Assembly (NCBI GenBank): GCA_000153445.1
Contig: CH672400.1
Location: forward strand, 134,782 to 198,781
Direction: 5' to 3'
Origin: a gamma proteobacterium HTCC2207
GTDB taxonomy: Bacteria > Pseudomonadota > Gammaproteobacteria > Pseudomonadales > Porticoccaceae
Length of the DNA stretch: 64,000 nucleotides
Shown here: one piece after another, positions 52,865-62,799 of the stretch
How positions within the stretch are numbered: the first letter of the stretch is position 1
Layout: every line of letters begins with the position of its first letter
The notes under the pieces: model-generated
Told to the model about the DNA's origin: nothing
What the model saw: the letters and a program-made list of their open reading frames with translations, nothing else
Database searches by the model: none
Program-made: the position numbers and the translations under genes

Positions 52865-54274
52865 TTGAAATACTTGGGATCTATTGAAAGAATACCTCTG
52901 TATAACAACAGGAATTTCATATTGAGCGTCGCTAAAAATACCCTTCATGGCCAGTTCGGTCGATTGACAGCTCTGCTCATCACTTCTTTACTCATAGTGT
53001 TTTTACTCTGCAGACCGACCCCAGGTTTCGGCCAAGGCAATAGCGCCCGCACGTTGTTCGCCGATAACAAAGCCGGCATCCTGCAAATTAGAATTATTGA
53101 TATTACCTCCGGTAGCAAAAGCGCTATTGGGTCGGGCTTTGTGGTCAACGACAACGGCCTGATTGCGACCAATTACCATGTGGTGCAAATGGCTGCCAGC
53201 AAGCCTGAGCAATATCGCATTGAATATCTCAGCGCCAGTGGTGCGGCTGGGAGCCTAAATCTGGTTGATGTGGATGTGGTCAATGATCTGGCCCTAGTTA
53301 AGATCACTAGCCAGACTAGCAGTCAGACGAGTAGCGAAATTGCCGCGGTACTGCCCTTTGCGGCAGCTGAGCCAGCTATAGGTGTGCCAGTCTATGCCCT
53401 GGGTAACCCACTGGATTTGGGTTTAACCGTGGTGCCTGGAACCTATAATGGCATCAATCAAACGAGCTATCATCCGCGAGTGCACTTTACCGGTTCACTT
53501 AATTCGGGAATGAGTGGCGGACCCACTCTCAACCAAGCTGGCGAAGTTGTGGGCATCAATGTCTCCACTGCAGGCAATCAGGTTAGTTTTTTAGTGCCGG
53601 TTGCCGCTTTGCAGCAGCTGGTTGCCGAGCAGCAGCTGCGTGGCCAGAGCGTGGATAATATGGCGCTGCGAATTGGCCAACAGTTGCTTGCCGATCAGGA
53701 GAAAAAATTTGCTCAGCTGCTGAGTCTCGACTGGCCGACCATTGCTCTGGGTGAGGCCTCTGTGGTCAATGAGTTGTCGCCCTTTTTCAGATGTTGGGGC
53801 GGGTCCAATAGCAGTTCCGACAAGGAGCAGTTACTCAATGCCGATCGCACCTGTCGCAGTGAGGATAATATTTATCTCAATGAGAAATTTAATAGTGGTG
53901 TGATTGAACATCAGTTCTTTTGGCTGGAGACAGACAAGCTTAATGCCCCGCAGTTTTACACCTACTACAGTCGGCTATTCGATGACTTTGCTCCGGGCAA
54001 CAAGGCTCGTGAAAAAGATGTGGGTGACTACCAGTGCGATACCCAGTTTGTCGCGGTGAACAATGCCGGGGCAAAGCCTCAGCGCAAGACTAAGGCCGTG
54101 TTTTGTGCCCGGGCTTACAAAGACTATCCACAGCTCTACGATGTGTTGTTTTTACAGGGCACTGTGGATGATTCCCGCGCTGCTTTTATCAGTCACTTTA
54201 CCCTAGCTGGCGTGAGTCGCGATAACGCTAAAGCCTATGCGCGCAAGTTTATGGAGGTGGCGCAATGGCGGTAA
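52865..54274 (+). CDS. Trypsin-like (S1C) serine protease with extra C-terminal domain
   Basis: A 469-residue protein with an N-terminal hydrophobic segment (about 32-52, signal or anchor) and a trypsin-like domain. The triad is His105 (ATNYHVV), Asp141 (NDLALVKI) and Ser217 (GMSGGP), so it should be active outside the cytoplasm. No PDZ domain is seen, unlike DegP. Residues 300-469 are an unrecognised domain with several cysteines (RCWGG, RTCRS, YQCDTQ, VFCARAY). Start TTG at 52865 with GAGG before it; no ATG is available. The FHA membrane gene overlaps its end by ten bases. Confidence 0.82.
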   Translation: MKYLGSIERIPLYNNRNFILSVAKNTLHGQFGRLTALLITSLLIVFLLCRPTPGFGQGNSARTLFADNKAGILQIRIIDITSGSKSAIGSGFVVNDNGLIATNYHVVQMAASKPEQYRIEYLSASGAAGSLNLVDVDVVNDLALVKITSQTSSQTSSEIAAVLPFAAAEPAIGVPVYALGNPLDLGLTVVPGTYNGINQTSYHPRVHFTGSLNSGMSGGPTLNQAGEVVGINVSTAGNQVSFLVPVAALQQLVAEQQLRGQSVDNMALRIGQQLLADQEKKFAQLLSLDWPTIALGEASVVNELSPFFRCWGGSNSSSDKEQLLNADRTCRSEDNIYLNEKFNSGVIEHQFFWLETDKLNAPQFYTYYSRLFDDFAPGNKAREKDVGDYQCDTQFVAVNNAGAKPQRKTKAVFCARAYKDYPQLYDVLFLQGTVDDSRAAFISHFTLAGVSRDNAKAYARKFMEVAQWR

Positions 54275-55245
54275 TTATTGAACTGCTCGGCTGGGGCGGT
54301 AAGCGTCAACGCTATTTTAGGGTTGAAACCAGCTCGGTTACTATTGGCCGTGGCTATGAAAATGATGTGGTTCTCGATGACGCACATATTTCACCAAATC
54401 ATCTGCGTCTAGATGCTGCTAGCGGAGGTTGGCAGCTGACTGATTTACAGAGCCTTAATGGTGTTGAGATTGTTAAAAATCCGAGCTCGCCTAGCGCTCA
54501 GATATTACGCTCCGACTCACCCATTTTGATCGGTGAGGGGGCTGAGATAAAAGTTGGCCGCACCAGACTGCGCATTCTGTCGGACAATCATCCAGTGGAT
54601 GCCGCAAAAGTGCTGCATCATCTAGAACAGGATGCCGGTAAGTTAAATCGATTATCTATCTGGCTGCCGCTGTTTCTGATTAGTCTGGGGGTGGAAATTG
54701 CCGCTCTCTATTCCAGCAGTTTTATTGAGTGGCAGTGGAAAAATGTCTTCTCGACGATTCTTAGCACTCAGGCATTACTGTTGTTCCTGGCCCTATTCTG
54801 GGGAACTATGGGTCGTTTCCTGCGCGGCGAGAGTCAGTTCTTAAGTCATTACTGTTTAATTTTGCTCGCTGGTCTGGTCTATTCCCTGGCAGATTTACTA
54901 ATCGGAATGCTGGGATATAACGCCGGTACTGAGATGGTTATACTGATTCTGTCACCCTTAAATGCGCTGTTAATTTTGGCGTTTTTACTCTCAGCTAACT
55001 TTGCTCTGGCGACAAATATGATGCCCCGCCAGCGTTGGATTTCGTCCCTAGGCTTTGTAATGTTGATCATTGTTGTTAGTATCAGCGCCCAGTTAAAAGG
55101 CTGGGGCGAATTTTCTCCCTACCCGGATTATTTCTCTGGTCTTGAGGTTCCTGCGCTGCAGTTTGCCAGTGCAGAACCTGCAGATGATTTTATTGCCAAT
55201 TTTGACATGATTTTTACAGAGGCTGATCGTCTAGCAATCGATTAG
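54265..55245 (+). CDS. FHA-domain membrane protein
   Basis: A 326-residue protein. Residues 20-95 are a forkhead-associated domain, which binds phosphothreonine peptides: VTIGRGYENDVVLDD, HISPNHLRLD, LQSLNGVEI. About six membrane helices follow (from 130 on) with a short tail. The gene starts ten bases before the stop of the secreted-type protease gene, so the two proteins probably act together at the inner membrane. No Ser/Thr kinase is visible in the window. Role unknown. Confidence 0.8.
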   Translation: MAVIIELLGWGGKRQRYFRVETSSVTIGRGYENDVVLDDAHISPNHLRLDAASGGWQLTDLQSLNGVEIVKNPSSPSAQILRSDSPILIGEGAEIKVGRTRLRILSDNHPVDAAKVLHHLEQDAGKLNRLSIWLPLFLISLGVEIAALYSSSFIEWQWKNVFSTILSTQALLLFLALFWGTMGRFLRGESQFLSHYCLILLAGLVYSLADLLIGMLGYNAGTEMVILILSPLNALLILAFLLSANFALATNMMPRQRWISSLGFVMLIIVVSISAQLKGWGEFSPYPDYFSGLEVPALQFASAEPADDFIANFDMIFTEADRLAID

Positions 55246-55257
55246 AAATCGATTAGA
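55236..55257. repeat. 11-bp tandem duplication over the FHA gene stop
   Basis: AATCGATTAGA is present twice in direct succession, 55236-55246 and 55247-55257. The stop codon TAG is in the first copy. Confidence 0.85.
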
Positions 55258-55329
55258 AAGGCAGTGACTGAACACGAAATAGAAAAATAAACGCCGTGAT
55301 TAAATGGCAAAAAATAATAGGGAGTGATC

Positions 55330-56778
55330 TTGGAAGCATTTGTTAACTATCTTAACGGCATTATCTGGAGTTCAGCACTGATCTATCTGTGCCTTGGTAC
55401 CGGGCTCTACTTTTCACTGCGCACGCGCTTTCTACAAGTTCGCCACTTTGGTCATATGTTAAAAATTATGCGCGAAGGGAAGAGCTCCGAGGCAGGAGTA
55501 TCCTCTTTTCAGGCACTGACTATGTCGCTCTCCGGACGGGTGGGTACAGGTAATATTGCTGGTGTCGCAACCGCCATCGCCATCGGAGGCCCAGGTGCCG
55601 TTTTTTGGATGTGGACCGTTGCCTTTCTCGGCGCATCCACCGCCTATATTGAAGCCACTCTGGCTCAGATTTATAAAGAGTTAGATGACAATGGCAGCTA
55701 CCGCGGCGGTCCAGCCTACTATATTGAAAAAGCCATGGGTCAAAAATGGTATGCCTGGACTTTTGCCGTGGCGACTATTATTGCCATGGGTTTCTGTCTG
55801 CCGGGTATTCAGGCCAACAGCATTGTTGCTGCCATGAACAATGCCTGGGAAATCCCGGCGTTGGGGACTGCTTCGGTGCTGGCTATTGGCCTGGCGCTGA
55901 TTGTTATCGGTGGCGTTAAGCGCATCGCCCATTTTGCTCAGGTGGTGGTACCGCTGATGGCGGCTGGGTATATCCTTATTGCCTTCACCGTGGTGTTTCT
56001 CAATATCGACATGGTACCCACAGTCACTAAATTAATTATCAATAGCGCCTTTGGCCTAGATGCGGGTTACGGTGCCATTATTGGTATGGCAGTGGCCTGG
56101 GGTGTTAAGCGCGGCGTTTACTCCAATGAAGCGGGACAGGGCAGTGGCCCTCATCCAGCGGCTGCGGCCGAAGTTTCCCATCCCGCCAAACAGGGTTTGG
56201 TACAGGCCTTTTCGGTTTATGTGGACACGCTGCTAATTTGTTCAGCCACCGCCTTTATGATTCTGTTAACTGGCCTCTACAATGTGGAAGGGGCTGATGG
56301 CACGTTCCTCTATCAGGGTCTGCCCGGTGTCGACGTTGGCCCAGCCTATGTCCAAGCTGCATTTGATACAGTGTTGCCTGGTTTTGGCAGCAGTGTGCTG
56401 GCAATTGCGCTGTTGTTTTTTGCCTTCACCACAATTGTTGCCTACTACTACATTGCTGAAACCAATGTGATGTTTATTAACCGTAAAGTGCATCGTCCTT
56501 GGTTGGCAAATCTGCTTAAAGTGTTGGTGCTGACATCGGTTATGTACGGTGGTCTGAAGAGCGCCGATCTGGCTTGGGCACTGGGTGATGTGGGCGTAGG
56601 TCTTATGGCCTGGTTGAATATAGTCGCGATCCTTATCTTGCAGCGTCCCGCTCTGGTGGCGCTCAAAGATTACGAGCAGCAGTTGGATGCTGGTGTAGAT
56701 CCGCAGTTTGATCCCCAGAATTTAGGGATTGAAAAGGCCGATTTCTGGGTGGATAGAAAGAACGCTCAGAGCCAGTAG
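55330..56778 (+). CDS. Sodium:alanine symporter family (AGCS) carrier, second copy
   Basis: A 482-residue AGCS carrier closer to the E. coli/Bacillus AlsT type than the copy at 11650. FQALTMSLSGRVGTGNIAGVATAI with GGPGAVFWMW, and KRGVYSNEAGQGSGPHPAAAAE, are the family signatures. I chose TTG at 55330: AGGGAG at 55319-55324 is its ribosome binding site and contains the GTG at 55324, which would otherwise add two residues. Takes up alanine, glycine or another neutral amino acid with Na+. Convergent with rnt, three bases apart. Confidence 0.92.
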   Translation: MEAFVNYLNGIIWSSALIYLCLGTGLYFSLRTRFLQVRHFGHMLKIMREGKSSEAGVSSFQALTMSLSGRVGTGNIAGVATAIAIGGPGAVFWMWTVAFLGASTAYIEATLAQIYKELDDNGSYRGGPAYYIEKAMGQKWYAWTFAVATIIAMGFCLPGIQANSIVAAMNNAWEIPALGTASVLAIGLALIVIGGVKRIAHFAQVVVPLMAAGYILIAFTVVFLNIDMVPTVTKLIINSAFGLDAGYGAIIGMAVAWGVKRGVYSNEAGQGSGPHPAAAAEVSHPAKQGLVQAFSVYVDTLLICSATAFMILLTGLYNVEGADGTFLYQGLPGVDVGPAYVQAAFDTVLPGFGSSVLAIALLFFAFTTIVAYYYIAETNVMFINRKVHRPWLANLLKVLVLTSVMYGGLKSADLAWALGDVGVGLMAWLNIVAILILQRPALVALKDYEQQLDAGVDPQFDPQNLGIEKADFWVDRKNAQSQ

Positions 56779-56781
56779 GCG

Positions 56782-57447
56782 CTATTCAGTCTCAGTTGGC
56801 CAACCGCCAAGATCTTTCCAGCGATTGACAATGCCGCAGAATAGTTCTGCGGTTTTCACTGCGTCATAGAGCGCGCTGTGAGCACTTCGATTATCAAAAT
56901 CCATCTTCGCCGCCTGACAGGCTTTGGCCAAGACAGTTTGGCCATAGGCTAGACCGGCGAGGGTGGAGGTATCAAAGCAAGAAAAGGGGTGAAAGGGATT
57001 GCGCTTAATCTGATTTCGATTCACCGCCGCATTGACAAAACCAAGATCAAAATGGGCGTTATGCGCCACCATCACTGAACGTGTGCAGCCGGTAGCGCTG
57101 ATCTCATGACGTATAGGTCGAAAGATATCCCGCAGTGCTTCGCCTTCTTCCTCGGGCATACGCTCTGGATCATAGATATCAATTCCGGTAAATTCCAGCG
57201 CCGCTTTTTCAACTACCGCGCCAGGAAAGGGGTCGATATTTTTGCTGTGTGTCTCTTTGATTTGGATATTGCCCTGAGCATCCATTTCCAGAATGACTGC
57301 GGCAATTTCCAGCATGGCATCGGTACGAGAGTTAAAACCACCGGTTTCAACATCCACTACAACGGGCAAAAAACCACGAAATCGCTCGGCGATATTATTC
57401 GTGTACTCTTCACTACCAGACTCATTGGTGATCGGCGACATATCCAT
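56782..57447 (-). CDS. rnt: Ribonuclease T
   Basis: 3'-5' exoribonuclease of the DEDD family that trims tRNA and other stable RNAs. VVVDVETGGFN holds the first acidic pair, SVMVAHNAHFDLGFV the third and RSAHSALYDAVKTAEL the final His/Asp pair. I chose ATG at 57447, which overlaps the pyrC stop (TAATG), giving 221 residues; a TTG at 57465 would extend it. The E. coli protein has 215. Co-translation with pyrC is likely. Confidence 0.95.
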   Translation of the reverse strand: MDMSPITNESGSEEYTNNIAERFRGFLPVVVDVETGGFNSRTDAMLEIAAVILEMDAQGNIQIKETHSKNIDPFPGAVVEKAALEFTGIDIYDPERMPEEEGEALRDIFRPIRHEISATGCTRSVMVAHNAHFDLGFVNAAVNRNQIKRNPFHPFSCFDTSTLAGLAYGQTVLAKACQAAKMDFDNRSAHSALYDAVKTAELFCGIVNRWKDLGGWPTETE

Positions 57448-58481
57448 TAGTGGTCCATTTTCCAATTCAGAGTAGTACCAGCGCCGAGAGGAACCAGTTG
57501 CGAATCATCAAACGGAATCGTTGCGGGCAGCTGCCAGGGTTGGCGTGATAGGGTAATGCTCGAAGTGTTTCTCGGCAGTCCATAAAAGTCTGCACCGTAC
57601 TTGCTGGCAAAGCCCTCGAGCTTATCCAGTGCGCCGGCTTCTTCAAAGGCCTGAGCATAGAGTTCGATTGCTGCATGGTGGCTAAAGCAGCCAGCACAAC
57701 CACAGGCACTCTCTTTTTTGTTCTTGGCATGGGGCGCAGAATCAGTGCCTAAAAAGAACTTCGGGCTGCCACTAGTCGCAGCCTTGATCAGCGCATGCTG
57801 ATGCAGGTCACGTTTTAAAATCGGCAGGCAGAACAGGTGCGGCCTAATACCGCCAACCAGCATATGATTGCGGTTGTAGAGCAGATGCTGAGGGGTAATG
57901 GTGGCGGCAACATTGTCACCGGCTGCAGCGACAAAATCTGCTGCTTCACGGGTTGTAATATGTTCAAAGACAATTTTTAATTTTGGGTAGTGCTGAACCA
58001 GACCGCGCAGGTGACGCTCGATAAACACTGCTTCGCGATCAAAAATATCAATCTCGTTGGCGGTGACTTCGCCGTGCAGCTGCAGCACCATACCCACTTC
58101 CTGCATGGTGGCAAGGACCTTCTGGATATTGTTGAGGTTGGTAACACCTGAATCGGAATTGGTTGTCGCTCCCGCTGGATAATACTTGCAGCCATGGATA
58201 AACCCACATTCCTTAGCAGCGCGGATTTCATCGGCAGTGGTGTTGTCGGTGAGATAGAGAACCATTAATGGCTCCCAGGTCGAGCCCGCGGGACGCTGTG
58301 CCAGAATGCGTTCGCGGTATGCACCGACTTGCGCCACAGTAGTTGCCGGAGGCACTAGGTTAGGCATAATAATACCGCGACCAAAGCCTCTTGCGGCTGC
58401 AGGTACGGTTGAAGTCAGTACGCTGTTATCACGCAGGTGAAGATGCCAATCATCAGGTTGTATAAGAGTAATTGAGTCCAT
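57447..58481 (-). CDS. pyrC: Dihydroorotase
   Basis: Third step of pyrimidine synthesis, carbamoyl-aspartate to dihydroorotate. Class II dihydroorotase of 344 residues: DDWHLHLRD zinc ligands, [13 protein letters not shown] with the carboxylated lysine, [19 protein letters not shown], and [12 protein letters not shown]. It precedes rnt with overlapping start and stop, as in several gammaproteobacteria. Divergent from the formyltransferase gene across 94 bases. Confidence 0.97.
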   Translation of the reverse strand: MDSITLIQPDDWHLHLRDNSVLTSTVPAAARGFGRGIIMPNLVPPATTVAQVGAYRERILAQRPAGSTWEPLMVLYLTDNTTADEIRAAKECGFIHGCKYYPAGATTNSDSGVTNLNNIQKVLATMQEVGMVLQLHGEVTANEIDIFDREAVFIERHLRGLVQHYPKLKIVFEHITTREAADFVAAAGDNVAATITPQHLLYNRNHMLVGGIRPHLFCLPILKRDLHQHALIKAATSGSPKFFLGTDSAPHAKNKKESACGCAGCFSHHAAIELYAQAFEEAGALDKLEGFASKYGADFYGLPRNTSSITLSRQPWQLPATIPFDDSQLVPLGAGTTLNWKMDH

Positions 58482-58575
58482 TAATGCCGTATCCGCTGTT
58501 GTCGGTGAATGCTACCGGAAACGGTGGTGTCATGACAGGTTTTGTGGAAAGGTATGCGTAAAAATTGAGTAACTA

Positions 58576-59337
58576 ATGAAGATAACACTACTCTGTAACC
58601 GCGATTTGCCAAGCCATGTTGCTCTGGGCCATCTCGTTAAAGGATTGGCTGAGCACAGTCTATCCATTTTTATATCTGAAAAAGTCGGTGCCGATAAGGT
58701 TTTGCCAGAGCCACTAATGGAACTTGCTGCCTTTGAACGGCAGCTACTGATGGATGGTCGCCCAAGTTTTGAGCAGCTAGCTGAAAGGGCCGGCTGTTCG
58801 CTGCAGGGATTTGTCGATCTGGATAATAAGGTTAATACCCCTGAGGGTATTGCCAGAATTGCTGCCACTGAACCGGAGCTTATTATATCAGTGCGCTTTG
58901 GCTTGATTATCCGCGAAGCGGTTATTGCTCTTCCCAATCAGGGTATTATCAATCTGCACTCAGGACTGTTGCCGAATTACCGTGGCGTGATGGCGACCTT
59001 TAGAGCAATGCAAAATAATGACACCGAGATCGCCTCGACCCTGCACTATATTCGAGACTGCGGCATTGATAATGGCGATATTATTTCTATCTCGGCAATT
59101 CCTTTAAATCCACAGCAATCTTACCTGCTCAATGTGATCAATCTCTATGCTGGGGGCTGCCAGCAGATCATCAGCGCCGTAAGTAACCTCTGCGCAGGCA
59201 AGGGTCTTGTTGCCTACCCCCAAGAGCAAGTCTCAACCTACTACAGCTTCCCCAGCCAGGCCGAGCTCGACGCTTTTGCCGCCGCGGGTGGACGGCTCTT
59301 CGATCAGGCCGAGATTACTGCGCTTAAGCAATACTAA
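58576..59337 (+). CDS. Formyltransferase family protein
   Basis: A 253-residue protein of the formyltransferase fold, which moves a formyl group from 10-formyltetrahydrofolate. The catalytic region is seen: IINLHSGLLPNYRGVMATF (Asn126, His128) and YIRDCGIDNGDII (Asp165). It is shorter than Met-tRNA formyltransferase (about 315) and lacks its C-terminal domain, so an amino-sugar or small-molecule formyltransferase is as likely. Stands between pyrC and argG, with no sugar genes nearby. Substrate unknown. Confidence 0.75.
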   Translation: MKITLLCNRDLPSHVALGHLVKGLAEHSLSIFISEKVGADKVLPEPLMELAAFERQLLMDGRPSFEQLAERAGCSLQGFVDLDNKVNTPEGIARIAATEPELIISVRFGLIIREAVIALPNQGIINLHSGLLPNYRGVMATFRAMQNNDTEIASTLHYIRDCGIDNGDIISISAIPLNPQQSYLLNVINLYAGGCQQIISAVSNLCAGKGLVAYPQEQVSTYYSFPSQAELDAFAAAGGRLFDQAEITALKQY

Positions 59338-59396
59338 AAGGTCTAGTCTTAGGGTAAAATCGCCGCCTCGTCACCTCAAGCAAAGGATTACGTCAC

Positions 59397-60614
59397 GTGT
59401 CATCAGTTAATAAAGTTGTTTTAGCCTACTCCGGTGGATTAGATACCTCGGTTATCGTCAAATGGTTGCAGGAAGAATATAACTGCGAAGTCGTTACCTT
59501 CACTGCCGATATCGGCCAGGGTGAAGAAGTCGAACCCGCTCGCGCCAAGGCTGAAGCTTTGGGCGTAAAAGAAATTTATATTGATGATCTACGCGAAGAA
59601 TATGCTCGCGATTTTGTCTTCCCCATGTTCCGTGCCAACACAATTTATGAGGGCGAGTATCTGCTCGGCACCTCTATTGCCCGTCCGTTGATTGCCAAGA
59701 GACTGATCGAAATTGCCAATGAAACTGGCGCCGACACCATATCCCATGGCGCTACTGGCAAGGGCAATGATCAGGTGCGTTTTGAACTGGGTGCCTATGC
59801 GCTAAAGCCAGGCATTAAAGTGATTGCCCCGTGGCGAGAGTGGGATCTGAATTCCCGCGACAAGCTAATGGAATACTGTGAAAAGCACAGCATTCCGGTT
59901 GAGATGAAGCGTGGCAAAAAATCCCCCTTCTCCATGGACGCGAACTTGCTGCACATCTCCTACGAGGGTGGCAACTTGGAAGACCCTTGGTCCGAAGCTG
60001 AAGACGATATGTGGCGTTGGACGGTTGCTCCAGAGCAGGCCCCCGATGAAGCTTGTTATATGAATATCAGCTATGAGAAGGGCGATATAGTTGCTATTGA
60101 TGGCGAAGCCATGTCTCCGGCCACGGTTATTGAATACTTAAATAAGGTTGCCGGCGCTCACGGTGTTGGCCGTCTAGATATAGTTGAGAACCGCTATGTG
60201 GGTATGAAGTCACGCGGCTGTTACGAGACACCAGCAGGCACTGTGATGATGAAGGCGCACCGCGCTATCGAATCCATCACCCTTGATCGCGAAGTGGCGC
60301 ATATGAAAGATGAGTTGATGCCGCGCTACGCCAAGTTAATTTATAACGGTTACTGGTGGGCACCTGAGCGTCTGATGTTGCAAACCGCTATAGATCAAAG
60401 TCAGGATGTTGTTAACGGTGATGTGCGCATTAAGCTCTACAAAGGCAGTGTGAGTGTTGTTGGCCGCAAGTCAGATGACAGTCTGTTCGATGCCAATATA
60501 GCCACCTTTGACGATGATGGCGGTGCCTATAACCAAGCCGACGCTGAAGGCTTTATTAAGCTTAATGCACTGCGTTTGCGTATTGCTGCTAATAAGGGTC
60601 GCGATATTCTGTAA
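59397..60614 (+). CDS. argG: Argininosuccinate synthase
   Basis: Joins citrulline and aspartate with ATP in arginine synthesis. [16 protein letters not shown] is the ATP-binding PP-loop; [17 protein letters not shown] and the [13 protein letters not shown] block are family-typical. Length 405. Start GTG at 59397 with AAGGA ten bases upstream. It lies 59 bases after the formyltransferase gene in the same direction and ends at a strong terminator. Confidence 0.98.
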   Translation: MSSVNKVVLAYSGGLDTSVIVKWLQEEYNCEVVTFTADIGQGEEVEPARAKAEALGVKEIYIDDLREEYARDFVFPMFRANTIYEGEYLLGTSIARPLIAKRLIEIANETGADTISHGATGKGNDQVRFELGAYALKPGIKVIAPWREWDLNSRDKLMEYCEKHSIPVEMKRGKKSPFSMDANLLHISYEGGNLEDPWSEAEDDMWRWTVAPEQAPDEACYMNISYEKGDIVAIDGEAMSPATVIEYLNKVAGAHGVGRLDIVENRYVGMKSRGCYETPAGTVMMKAHRAIESITLDREVAHMKDELMPRYAKLIYNGYWWAPERLMLQTAIDQSQDVVNGDVRIKLYKGSVSVVGRKSDDSLFDANIATFDDDGGAYNQADAEGFIKLNALRLRIAANKGRDIL

Positions 60615-60682
60615 CGCTCTGCTAGCAGCTAACTAGAGCGGCTATTTAGAGCTGGTATCTAGGCTTTCGATAGCACCAAACT

Positions 60683-60721
60683 AAAAATCTCTGCCACCTC
60701 CTAGGGTGTCAGAGATTTTTT
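60683..60721. terminator. Bidirectional terminator between argG and mscS
   Basis: AAAAATCTCTG near 60683 pairs with CAGAGATTTTT near 60720, with CACC/GGTG inside, giving a long stem with one mismatch. A T run follows on the plus strand and an A run precedes, so it can act for both convergent genes. Confidence 0.9.
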
Positions 60722-60768
60722 GCTTATGCGCTGGCGTTTTACTGTCTAGTTAATTGCAAAGCTAACAA

Positions 60769-61620
60769 TCAACTGCGCATATGCACATCCATTTGCGGGA
60801 ACGGAATTTCAATTTCAGCGGTTCTTAAATTATTGTAAATCGCGGTTAAGTACTGTGACTTCACCCATCCAGGACGCTTCACCCACTCGCCCTGAGCCCA
60901 GATAGTCAGAATACATTCAATCCCGGACGCGCCCAGTTCGGTGACCAGCACATCGGGCATAATATTTTCGCGCTTTAACGTGATAGGCACTTCCTCCGCT
61001 GCCTTCAAGCCTGCTTCACGAACCTGTTCCAGATCACTGCCATAGGCCACACTAAAGCTGATCGAAAAGCGGCGGATGTCATCGTTCAACGTCCAGTTAT
61101 TCACCTGACTGCTAATAAAATCCGCATTGGGCACGATGATATCGGCATTATCTAATGTGCGTAGTAAGGTACTGCGAATATTAATTTCCCGGACTTCCCC
61201 CAGCAGACCATCCGCCAGTTCGACAAAATCGCCAATGCGCAGAGACTTCTCAAACAGAATAATAATGCCGCAGACAAAGTTGTTAACAATCGACTGCAAG
61301 CCAAAGCCTATGCCTACACCCAGTGCACCGGCTACCAACATTAGGTTGTTAAAGCTGACACCCAGAGCGGATAGGGCGAGAATCAAACCGACACCATAGA
61401 CAATGTATTTCAGCACCCGCTGGATAATATAAACGTTCTGGTCGTGAGCACCGCTGCGCTTAGCGGCCGCCGCAGAGGCTTTGGATAATCCGCGTTGCAC
61501 AATTGCACTAACAACTAAAATACCTATTGCTGAGGCGACGCCAGCAATGCGCAATGTATAGTCGCCCAAGACCAGAAGCGGCATCGACAACCAGGTTTGT
61601 AATTGTTCTATCACAGCCAT
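60769..61620 (-). CDS. Small-conductance mechanosensitive channel (MscS family)
   Basis: Releases solutes on osmotic downshock. A 283-residue protein with three helices; the pore helix TM3 is LMLVAGALGVGIGFGLQSIVNNFVCG with its Gly/Ala packing pattern. The beta domain follows with LRIGDFVEL and GEVREINIRSTLLRT and NADFISSQVNNWT. Length matches E. coli MscS (286). The start overlaps the end of corA by ten bases, so the two ion proteins are co-translated. Confidence 0.95.
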   Translation of the reverse strand: MAVIEQLQTWLSMPLLVLGDYTLRIAGVASAIGILVVSAIVQRGLSKASAAAAKRSGAHDQNVYIIQRVLKYIVYGVGLILALSALGVSFNNLMLVAGALGVGIGFGLQSIVNNFVCGIIILFEKSLRIGDFVELADGLLGEVREINIRSTLLRTLDNADIIVPNADFISSQVNNWTLNDDIRRFSISFSVAYGSDLEQVREAGLKAAEEVPITLKRENIMPDVLVTELGASGIECILTIWAQGEWVKRPGWVKSQYLTAIYNNLRTAEIEIPFPQMDVHMRS

Positions 61621-62573
61621 TTATTCCTTTTAAAAATTGCCACCAGTGAGGTCGCGATGATGGCCATAAAACCGACCAGAAAAAAGTAGCCATTGGGGTG
61701 GTGTAGCTCGGGTATATTGTCAAAATTCATCCCGTAGAGGCCAGCCAAAAATCCCAGAGGTACAAAAATCGCCGTGACCACAGTTAAGATGCGCATAGTC
61801 TCATTAAGGTTGTGCGATGTGAGAGAGATATGCCCGTCAATTAAGTCGCCAGCCAAATCATAATAGAGCGCCGACAGCGAGTTTAGTCGCTCAAACTTCT
61901 CATAGACATCTGTCACTGAGTGAATGGCATCAATGTCGTCGCCATGCTCCTGCTTAAGGTGCGTCAGCAATTCTAAATAGACTCGGTCATGGTAGCTGTG
62001 CAGACGTTTTAGTTTGCGCAGCCAGGTTTTACAGCTGATCAGGTCGCGCAATACGCTATCTCCCTGAGTTGACAGCAGAGTGTCTTCATACTCGGAGAGC
62101 GCCGGCTCAAAATCTAACAACAGGTCGAGATAGGCCAAGCCCATAGAGTTGGTAATTGAGGCAAATAAAACCATTGGCCCTCGGGCCATCAGCCCTGATA
62201 GTTTAGCGCTGTCGAGCCAGCTACTAATCGCGGGTGAGGGGTTTTCGTGGCGAGTAATTAAAAAGTTATTGCCAATAAAACCGGCCACCTGAAGTGTATC
62301 GAATGCGAGACCCTCATGGTCAGCAACAAGCTCACGTAATAACACAAATGACTGATCAGTAAAGTGCTCGATCTTGGGCGGGTGACGTGCACGGCGTGCA
62401 TCCAAAATAGTCAGTGGGTGGCATTTAAACTGATCGAAGATAAGTTGTTCAGAAGCCGCCGACTCCTGCTCAATATCAATCCACAGCATGCAGTTATCCG
62501 CCAATGGCAGCTGTATAAGCTCCGTACCACCGCATGTATAGGTTGTACCATCGTATAGGCATATATTAATCAT
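61611..62573 (-). CDS. CorA-family divalent cation transporter
   Basis: A 320-residue CorA-like protein: large cytoplasmic N-terminal part and two C-terminal helices with the selectivity signature YGMN (FLAGLYGMNFDNIPE) and a basic end FKRNKWL. Could carry Mg2+, Co2+ or Zn2+ (ZntB-type); the loop after GMN is not decisive. Overlaps mscS by ten bases. The 226 bases upstream contain no recognised gene. Confidence 0.9.
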   Translation of the reverse strand: MINICLYDGTTYTCGGTELIQLPLADNCMLWIDIEQESAASEQLIFDQFKCHPLTILDARRARHPPKIEHFTDQSFVLLRELVADHEGLAFDTLQVAGFIGNNFLITRHENPSPAISSWLDSAKLSGLMARGPMVLFASITNSMGLAYLDLLLDFEPALSEYEDTLLSTQGDSVLRDLISCKTWLRKLKRLHSYHDRVYLELLTHLKQEHGDDIDAIHSVTDVYEKFERLNSLSALYYDLAGDLIDGHISLTSHNLNETMRILTVVTAIFVPLGFLAGLYGMNFDNIPELHHPNGYFFLVGFMAIIATSLVAIFKRNKWL

Positions 62574-62799
62574 TGCGCAACCCTGTACCTAAGTTGCCAT
62601 AAGTATATGGCAGGATAGGGGAAATATAATAGATTAACGTTACTCACTTAGATCCCTAGTTCCAGTCTTCTGAATCCTCAGTTTTCGACTACGCTAATAT
62701 TAACAGACTCGCTTATCGCGATATTGATAGCATGTAATGGATATTACGTAATTAAGAGCCGGTAATAAAGAGCGCTTGCTTGAACCTCAAGGACTGACT

